Origin: Ignavibacteria bacterium
Lineage (GTDB): Bacteria > Bacteroidota > Ignavibacteria > Ignavibacteriales > Ignavibacteriaceae
Reading direction: 5' to 3'
DNA length: 5,104 bases
Assembly: GCA_030648225.1 (NCBI GenBank)
Contig: JAUSIA010000149.1
Coordinates: 1 to 5,104 of the forward strand
The position numbers and the translations under genes are program-made. Below are positions 1-5,104 of the stretch, piece by piece. Under the pieces are notes generated by a model, which was not told the DNA's origin, searched no databases, and saw only the letters and a program-made list of their open reading frames with translations. The first letter of the stretch is position 1. Each line of letters opens with the position of its first letter.

Positions 1-112
1 CATTTCCTATTTTTAAAAATTGGAAAGAAGTTCTTCCTGCTTTGTTAAACTGTGCAAGCAATAATTGATTTAATCCAACTACTAGAGCTACCAGTAAGAA
101 TATCTTTTTCAA
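1..112 (-). CDS. PorV/PorQ-family outer-membrane protein, N-terminal fragment with TTG start (3' partial)
   Basis: A TTG codon at 110-112 opens a frame that stays open to the left edge and gives 37 complete residues. The first 20 are a clear signal peptide (MKKIFLLVALVVGLNQLLLA) with likely cleavage before QFNKAG. The mature start, FNKAGRTSFQFLKIGN, matches the N-terminal signature I recall for the PorV/PorQ (UPF0164-like) beta-barrel family. PorV shuttles type IX substrates to the attachment complex, and PorQ has a related role. TTG is favoured because the frame upstream meets the TAA of the preceding gene seven codons earlier with no ATG or GTG between, and a strong GGAGG sits 5 bases before it. 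Its position directly after a protein with a T9SS-type C-terminus supports an export or anchoring partnership. Only the N-terminus is visible, so the exact subfamily is uncertain. Confidence 0.85.
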   Translation of the reverse strand, partial: MKKIFLLVALVVGLNQLLLAQFNKAGRTSFQFLKIGN

Positions 113-117
113 TTTAT

Positions 118-122
118 CCTCC
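118..122 (-). promoter_or_regulatory. Ribosome binding site deciding the TTG start of the PorV/PorQ-like gene
   Basis: The minus strand reads GGAGG followed by a 5-base spacer (ATAAA) and then TTG. This is a near-perfect anti-16S complement at usual spacing. It lies in the 18-base gap after the preceding stop codon and is the main evidence for a non-ATG start here. Confidence 0.8.
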
Positions 123-130
123 GGTCTTTC

Positions 131-2377
131 TTAACGGATAATCATAAGTTTACCATAGGTCGTAGAACCTGCTGATCCTTCAGTTTCTGACTCAACCACA
201 TAAATGTATAATCCCGGTGCTATAAGTAAACCAGAATCAGAACGCTGATACCACTCTTTACTTCCAGATAAATTTCCTTGCTGATCGGGACCATGAAGAA
301 TAACTGCAATTAAATCTCCAGAAATACTATAAATATTAATTTTTGCTTTCTCCGGCAGATTCCGAAATTCAATTTTATATTGAAGATCACCCCCGATACC
401 ACCGAAACTATGGTTTGGATCTCCTTCTATATAGGGATTGGGCGCGACAAAAACATCAAAACCCCCGGCAATATCAACAGGGCCGGGTTTTGCATTTGTT
501 AATGGCGTTCTATTATGATCACCACTAGCTAGTTCACCAAGATCATTAACAACAGTAAGATTTGCAGATACCCATTGAGCAGGATTACTATAATAAGCCT
601 GAACATAATAAGAATATTCAAATCCGAACTGAACTGTTTTATCAAAGCACTCATAGCGTTCTATTTCAGCATTCCAGAGCTGATTAAAATCAGTTCTGGG
701 GATATCAACAATCAGATCCCATATACCTCTTTGATCTGTTCCTCTGAAAATTCTGTAACCGCTTAAATCAATTGCACCATCATAGAAAATGTTGCCTGAA
801 CCATCCATGAACTGAACTTCTTCAGCAATTTTATTCCATCTGACAGCAATGATTGCAGTATCTGAACCAGCTGATGCATTTGTAGCAGAACATTCAGGTG
901 CAGGTGGTGAATCGGGTACATCGGCAGCAAGATTAATTCCGTTTACATTTGCACCAACTCCCCATCTAACAACATTTCTAACTGCTTCTACATTTCTCCG
1001 GATATCTACAGCTAAACTATCATTCTGATAATCTTCCGTAAAACTCTTTAAATAATGATTTGGATCTCCATGTATAACTTCATTAAGGTCTAAGGTTCCA
1101 GCAACTTCAGCAATTACTAATTGCACAGAGTCACCGGGAGCGAGAGTATAAGGACCAAACGATCCGGTATACCAGCAATAAAGCCTGCCGTTTGATGACT
1201 GAGGTGGTTCATGGTTATGTGTTGCAAAATCATATATTTGTGACAGACTAAATGCATTTGTACCGAATCCCTCAAAATCAACATTCTTATTCTGAAATTT
1301 CTCTAATTCATCCGAATAGATATTAAAGAATGTTGGATCCGCATCAAACCAATCTCCGCTTCCGCCCTGAGGTGGAGTTCTGTAAAGATAAACAAAACCA
1401 AACGCTGAAGGATCCTGCAATTCAGGTGGAAAGCCGGGAACTTGTGTTAGCTGGGCCTGCCAATTACTTTTTAAACCATACTGATCCCACGGTACTGGTT
1501 CTCTTCCACCATTATAATCGCGGCTATAATAAAGCAATCCTTTCCCATCGCCTGGAATTTTGTCTTCCACATTGAAATAATCTGAATAACCGCTACCAGG
1601 ATGCCAGCCAAAAGATCCTGCCGGTGCAGATGAAGAAAGGAAATCATCATTATAATGAAAATTAACAACGCCTTTTGTTGAAACCTGGATACCGCTATGA
1701 AATACAAACCAAACTTCATTTAAAGTCTGCTGATAATTTCTAACTTCCCCTATCGACTCAATAGCAATATCACCTGTATTTACAAAAACATAATCATATA
1801 TAATAAAATCATCATAGCCGGGATAACTCCACTGCATTGATCTCTGTTTAACAGTAATTCCTGTAGAAGTTTCAAATTGAACATAATTCATTTCCTCAGG
1901 AAGAAGAGGATTGAAACCGGGGTTTTCAGAAAAGTTTTCTGTTCTGCTGAATGGTGTTATGTTCCCAACAAGAGCACCAATATCTCCTGTTGCTAAGGAG
2001 GAATGGTATAATAAGAAATCTTTCCTTTCAGGAGTAAATGCAGGAGGAACAAGTGTAAAAGCATCTTTGGCAATTATCCAGGGACCGCTTCTGAAGTTAT
2101 GGAAATTTGCATCTGTTATAAAACCGTTTGCCAGTTCTTCATCATTAGGAAATGTGTATCCTGAAAACCCTGGATAGAAACCAATCCCGGTTAGCTGAAG
2201 ATAATCCCACGCACCAGGGTCACCAATAAAACCATAATTGTAAATGGTCTCCCATAATTTACCGCGACTATGAGTTTCAGAAGACTGCTGGGAAAACATT
2301 AATGTAGATATCAATGCAAGCAGAATAAATAAATACCAAAACATTAACTGTTTAACTTTAATCATTTTAAAGCTCAT
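131..2377 (-). CDS. Secreted surface protein with FN3-like segment and C-terminal type IX secretion-type sorting domain
   Basis: The 748-residue protein opens with a Sec signal peptide: basic residues (KMIKVKQ), a hydrophobic core (about 11-27) and a likely cut after MFS at 29. Residues 30-480 form a large region rich in aromatics, Gly and Asp that I cannot assign to a named domain. It contains FGPYTLAPGDSVQLVIAEVAG-like sequence at 407-427, which I recall from similar secreted proteins of this superphylum. Residues about 488-610 look like a fibronectin-III-type fold (PDSPPAPECSAT, AVRWNK, LSGYRIFRGTD, FGFEYSYYVQAYY). Residues 640-748 form a FlgD-like/T9SS C-terminal domain. The start codon could be Met1 or Met5; both keep the signal peptide, and neither has a clear Shine-Dalgarno. 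The gene starts 12 bases after the receptor stop and ends 18 bases before the PorV/PorQ-like gene, so it is probably co-expressed with both. No catalytic motif was found, so a binding or structural role is likelier than an enzymatic one, but this is inference. Confidence 0.88.
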   Translation of the reverse strand: MSFKMIKVKQLMFWYLFILLALISTLMFSQQSSETHSRGKLWETIYNYGFIGDPGAWDYLQLTGIGFYPGFSGYTFPNDEELANGFITDANFHNFRSGPWIIAKDAFTLVPPAFTPERKDFLLYHSSLATGDIGALVGNITPFSRTENFSENPGFNPLLPEEMNYVQFETSTGITVKQRSMQWSYPGYDDFIIYDYVFVNTGDIAIESIGEVRNYQQTLNEVWFVFHSGIQVSTKGVVNFHYNDDFLSSSAPAGSFGWHPGSGYSDYFNVEDKIPGDGKGLLYYSRDYNGGREPVPWDQYGLKSNWQAQLTQVPGFPPELQDPSAFGFVYLYRTPPQGGSGDWFDADPTFFNIYSDELEKFQNKNVDFEGFGTNAFSLSQIYDFATHNHEPPQSSNGRLYCWYTGSFGPYTLAPGDSVQLVIAEVAGTLDLNEVIHGDPNHYLKSFTEDYQNDSLAVDIRRNVEAVRNVVRWGVGANVNGINLAADVPDSPPAPECSATNASAGSDTAIIAVRWNKIAEEVQFMDGSGNIFYDGAIDLSGYRIFRGTDQRGIWDLIVDIPRTDFNQLWNAEIERYECFDKTVQFGFEYSYYVQAYYSNPAQWVSANLTVVNDLGELASGDHNRTPLTNAKPGPVDIAGGFDVFVAPNPYIEGDPNHSFGGIGGDLQYKIEFRNLPEKAKINIYSISGDLIAVILHGPDQQGNLSGSKEWYQRSDSGLLIAPGLYIYVVESETEGSAGSTTYGKLMIIR
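134..460 (-). other. C-terminal FlgD-like / type IX secretion sorting domain of the 748-residue protein
   Basis: This is residues 640-748. Key elements in order are APNPYIEG (645-652), the beta strands YKIEFRNLPEKAKINIYSIS and GDLIAVILHG, the GSKEWYQRSDSG turn, and GLYIYVVESE followed by a terminal GKLMIIR. The order NPY, then I-x-I-Y-x-x-x-G-D/K-L, then G-x-Y-x-Y-x-V, then G-K-x-x-I-x-R/K at the end, is that of T9SS type A C-terminal domains and the related FlgD Ig-like fold. In known T9SS substrates this domain targets the protein through the outer membrane and is then removed, with the protein attached to a surface lipid or released. It is longer than the minimal type A domain, so a FlgD-like fold not used for sorting remains possible. 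Confidence 0.75.
2291..2377 (-). other. Signal peptide coding segment of the 748-residue protein
   Basis: Codons 1-29 encode a basic N-region with three lysines, a hydrophobic core (LMFWYLFILLALISTLMF) and a small residue, Ser29, before QQSS. There is no lipobox cysteine, so cleavage by signal peptidase I is expected rather than lipidation. If translation begins at Met5 the signal is unchanged except for a shorter N-region. Confidence 0.8.
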
Positions 2378-2389
2378 TTTATTTTATGA
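2378..2389 (-). other. 12-base junction between receptor and secreted-protein genes, with a second in-frame stop and no Shine-Dalgarno
   Basis: After the receptor's TAA the minus strand reads TCATAAAATAAA and then ATG. A second in-frame TAA lies at 2384-2386, giving a backup stop before the next gene, which is in the same frame. The gap is purine- and A-rich with no GGAGG-like element, a pattern common in Bacteroidota, where A-rich leaders can replace the Shine-Dalgarno. Translational coupling to the receptor is possible. Confidence 0.6.
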
Positions 2390-5104
2390 TTAATAGCTGA
2401 ATGAAATACCAAAAATTATTTGTCTTGGAAGATTCCTGTATGTCAATTGATCCGGGAAAGGTGATCCATCATTTTGTGTTTGGGGAAATTCTTCAAACCC
2501 TGAATTAATAAATTTTACCCTGTCTTCCTGGGAAGCAGACTTTACTATATCGAGGTTTGTCCATTTATCATTGAAAGCATTTTTAATTTCGACAAAAAAA
2601 GCCGGGCGTATAAATCCAAAATCTATTTCTTTCCTGATCCTGATATCTGCATTCTTATCTGAAGAGCGTTCATATAATCTTCCGGCTTCAGAGAATACAT
2701 CATTTGAAATATTCCTGTTTGGATAATAAATCTGATAATCAATTGCGAATTGTATATTGGAAAATATTCCGTAAAGAAAATTAAAATCAGAAGGAGTAAC
2801 CAAAGTAAGTCCAAATTTTAATCTTGGTCTGTCATAAATAATTGCATCGCCAATAAAATCCTGTTCACCTACAGGAAAATTAACTCCCGGAGCAACAATA
2901 ACTTCCGGATCGCCTGAGCGGCCATTAATGCCTGTTGTATAAGTATAATTAAGATAACCGCCCCAATAATTTGATAAAGGTTTTCTTATCGAAACTTCAA
3001 TACCTTTAGAATCTCCGTAATCACCATTACCAGAAGTACGGTAAAATCCTCTGTCGTAAGTAATAATTCTTATTGTTCTTACAGTTTGCGTTATATCTTT
3101 ATAAAAAGCAGTAACATCTGCAACAATACTTCCGATACTATGTTCAATTCCTAATTCATAAGCCACCGTTTTCCTTGGTTTCAGATCCCTGTTTCCAAGG
3201 CCAAATGGTATTCCGCTGGCGGTATCCACATAAGTATTTAAGATACCGCTAATCTCAAGTCCTTCACCATAATCGCCATAGTTTGCTCTCTGGAAAAAAT
3301 GCCCATAAGAAAAATGCAGGACGGTATTCTCAGATATTGGGTGTGAAACTCCCAAACGTGGTGAGAGCTGGCTGAAAGTTGAAGTTGGTTCAGTTTGAGG
3401 ATTAGGCTGCTCATCAGGTTCTAAACCTATAACACCTAACGGGTTAAATGGATCAAGATATTTCTTATCATTAGGATTATAGAAATCATAACGTAATCCT
3501 GCATTAATAATCAGACCTTCAAACTCTAGTTTTGTCTGCAGATAAATATTTCCTTCAAAGGGATGATAAGTTTCGTTTTCTATTGCATCAAAAGCTTTAG
3601 CTTCCTGGAAACGATTAAGAATATAATATGAAAAATCACCGCCTCCTTTTATCTGCAAGCTATTATTAAGCTGACTTGTAAAATCACCTGAAAAGGTAAG
3701 ATCAGTATTTTTATCTTCGCCCCTGTAATAATAACCTGATGTATGAAGCCCAATTATATTTTGATAACCGCCTGGAATTTCTGTACCGAATGGATCAACT
3801 GCCCTGAGGTTATCTCTGACAGGTCCGCCTGTTTCCCATCCAGCTTCATCACCGGGGAAAGTTGACTGGCTTTGATACCTGAAATTCCTGCTTAACTGTA
3901 AAACGTAAAATGAACTTTGTCCAAGAACATGAGTGAACTGTAAAATTTGTCCGTCACTTCTGCTTTTAGGAAATCCATAAAAATCATGAAAAGCATATTT
4001 ACTGGCAAGTCCGTAGCTGGATATAAACTCACCATTAAAATATTCCATTCCAATATTTGTATTTGCTTCACCATAAAACCCGGAAAATAAAAATTTCATT
4101 TGAGGATTAAGATGATATGTTATTTTTGCAGTTCCATCAGCCCAGGTGCCTCTGTCTCTGAAGCTGTTTCCTGTTACTGGAGGAACATTCCTGTATTTAC
4201 CTGTAAGAAAAAAATAAAAATTATTAATTGGTAACGGACCGCCAATGGCAACTTCTGTCTGGTATCCGTTTTCATCAGTATAGTTTGTTAAAGGCTGATG
4301 AGTTTGAAGATAATGCTGATAGGCTTCTTCAGGCGTATGAATAGTGTTTGGATCGTTACCGGGAGTTCCATTTGGGTCCACCCACTGGTCCGGGTTATCT
4401 ACCCACCATTGTAGATGACGTGCATGAGTATTTTCCCAATACCTTGTAGTTGAGTAATCATAAAATGCCGTTCCCCAATGAGGCTTATACGGTGGTATCC
4501 ATCTTACTTCAGCATAACCTGTAATTTCTTTAGGACCTTCCTTAGTTATAATATTAAATACACCGGATTGTGCCTGTCCATATTCTGCATTAAATGCACC
4601 TGTTATTATTTCAAGTTCCTGAATAGATGAGAGATTAATATTTGTATAGGGTTGATAATTCAAAGGGTTGCTCGCACGTATACCATCAATAAGAAATGCA
4701 ACCTGGTCAAGAGATCCTCGCCTGACTGTTAATTCTCCCTGTGCGTTAACATCAATACCGGGTAGAGTTCTTAATACGTCGGTCAGCTGGGTGGTTGGCC
4801 TTACAGAAATTTCTTCTGAGGAAACAAAATGCCTTGTAGAAGTAAGATCTTTTTCGATAAGTGGTCTTTCAGATGTAATAACTATTGATTCATCAAGTTC
4901 ATATACTGTTTCTTCCATCTCAAAATCAACTTCAGTTGTATGGTTAATGCTTACTTCAACATTAGTTTTTATAATTTTTTTAAAACCTATAATTGAAGCC
5001 TGGACCTGGTATATTTCCGGAGATATATTTAGGATAAAATATTCTCCATTAATATCGGTAGCGGCTCCCATCTGTGTTCCAACAATAATTATATTAACTC
5101 CAGG
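2390..5104 (-). CDS. TonB-dependent outer-membrane receptor with carboxypeptidase-regulatory-like N-terminal domain (5' partial)
   Basis: The frame is open to the right edge, giving 904 visible residues; the true start and signal peptide lie outside the window. The ATG at 5071 is internal, because the 11 codons before it (PGVNIIIVGTQ) continue a carboxypeptidase-regulatory-like beta-sandwich that spans about residues 1-65 (TDINGEYFILNISPEIYQV). A TonB-box-like stretch, DESIVITSER, follows at 71-80. The plug covers about 85-192, with LTDVLRTLPGIDV, LIDGIRASNPL, NINLSSIQELEIITGAFNAE and SGVFNIITKEG. The rest is a 22-strand-type barrel with typical late motifs (GLRYDFYNP, LHFSYGHFFQ, NRDLKPRKTVAYELGIE, SKGIEVSIRKPL). 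It ends in IIFGISFSY, an aromatic-terminated last strand as expected for BAM-inserted barrels. By family, it moves or binds a ligand across the outer membrane using TonB-ExbBD energy; the ligand is unknown. It lacks the SusC/RagA plug signature and no SusD gene is seen. The family call is firm; the substrate is not inferable. Confidence 0.95.
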   Translation of the reverse strand, partial: PGVNIIIVGTQMGAATDINGEYFILNISPEIYQVQASIIGFKKIIKTNVEVSINHTTEVDFEMEETVYELDESIVITSERPLIEKDLTSTRHFVSSEEISVRPTTQLTDVLRTLPGIDVNAQGELTVRRGSLDQVAFLIDGIRASNPLNYQPYTNINLSSIQELEIITGAFNAEYGQAQSGVFNIITKEGPKEITGYAEVRWIPPYKPHWGTAFYDYSTTRYWENTHARHLQWWVDNPDQWVDPNGTPGNDPNTIHTPEEAYQHYLQTHQPLTNYTDENGYQTEVAIGGPLPINNFYFFLTGKYRNVPPVTGNSFRDRGTWADGTAKITYHLNPQMKFLFSGFYGEANTNIGMEYFNGEFISSYGLASKYAFHDFYGFPKSRSDGQILQFTHVLGQSSFYVLQLSRNFRYQSQSTFPGDEAGWETGGPVRDNLRAVDPFGTEIPGGYQNIIGLHTSGYYYRGEDKNTDLTFSGDFTSQLNNSLQIKGGGDFSYYILNRFQEAKAFDAIENETYHPFEGNIYLQTKLEFEGLIINAGLRYDFYNPNDKKYLDPFNPLGVIGLEPDEQPNPQTEPTSTFSQLSPRLGVSHPISENTVLHFSYGHFFQRANYGDYGEGLEISGILNTYVDTASGIPFGLGNRDLKPRKTVAYELGIEHSIGSIVADVTAFYKDITQTVRTIRIITYDRGFYRTSGNGDYGDSKGIEVSIRKPLSNYWGGYLNYTYTTGINGRSGDPEVIVAPGVNFPVGEQDFIGDAIIYDRPRLKFGLTLVTPSDFNFLYGIFSNIQFAIDYQIYYPNRNISNDVFSEAGRLYERSSDKNADIRIRKEIDFGFIRPAFFVEIKNAFNDKWTNLDIVKSASQEDRVKFINSGFEEFPQTQNDGSPFPDQLTYRNLPRQIIFGISFSY

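Noticed and set aside
113..130. A terminator or promoter in the gap between the secreted-protein and PorV/PorQ-like genes.
   Set aside because: The 18 bases hold only the ribosome binding site; there is no room for a hairpin with a U-tract or a promoter.
110..133. Stop-codon readthrough producing a fusion of the secreted protein with the PorV/PorQ-like protein, as they share a frame.
   Set aside because: The downstream gene has its own strong ribosome binding site and signal peptide, and the upstream protein already ends in a complete C-terminal sorting domain. Shared frame is a one-in-three coincidence per junction.
343..2177. Several short open frames on the plus strand (343-528, 575-766, 1330-1575, 1911-2177) and minus-strand out-of-frame ones (1471-1719).
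   Set aside because: All lie wholly inside the well-supported secreted-protein gene, have no recognisable domain, and look like chance frames.
2623..4074. Short out-of-frame minus-strand open frames at 2623-2814 and 3892-4074.
   Set aside because: They sit inside the receptor gene in another frame and show no family signature; the hydrophobic look of the first comes from AT-rich barrel codons.
2390..5071. Treating the ATG at 5069-5071 as the start of the receptor gene.
   Set aside because: The open frame continues to the window edge and the upstream codons (PGVNIIIVGTQ) complete a carboxypeptidase-regulatory-like domain; starting at this ATG would cut the domain and leave no signal peptide.
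2390..5104. Classifying the receptor as a SusC/RagA glycan importer.
   Set aside because: The plug lacks the SusC-type signature (DASATAIYGSRGANGV-like); it has NLSSIQELEI and GAFNAEYGQAQSG instead, and no SusD-like gene follows.

Overview
The window is almost entirely coding on the minus strand and reads as an interior piece of one operon of cell-envelope genes. In transcription order (right to left) it holds: a TonB-dependent outer-membrane receptor whose N-terminus lies beyond the right edge (2390-5104); a large secreted protein with a fibronectin-III-like segment and a C-terminal FlgD/type IX secretion-type sorting domain (131-2377); and the first 37 codons of a PorV/PorQ-family outer-membrane protein that runs off the left edge (1-112). 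The gaps are only 12 and 18 bases and hold no visible promoter or terminator, so co-transcription is likely. All three genes lie in the same reading frame, separated by TAA stops.

The organism is probably a member of the Bacteroidota/Ignavibacteriota/Calditrichota neighbourhood (FCB superphylum). The reasons are AT-rich DNA, a receptor with an N-terminal carboxypeptidase-regulatory-like domain, a C-terminal domain of the APNPY / INIYSISGDLI / GLYIYVVES type, and a PorV/PorQ-type N-terminus (FNKAGRTSFQFLKIGN). This placement rests on remembered family signatures, not on a search.

Working model: the receptor imports or binds a ligand at the outer membrane in a TonB-dependent way, the middle protein is exported through the type IX pathway and held at the surface or released, and the PorV/PorQ-like barrel acts as its export or attachment partner. 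The substrate cannot be read from the sequence. No SusD-like lipoprotein, enzyme, regulator, RNA gene, mobile element, CRISPR array or repeat was seen. No stretch longer than 18 bases is left without a gene.
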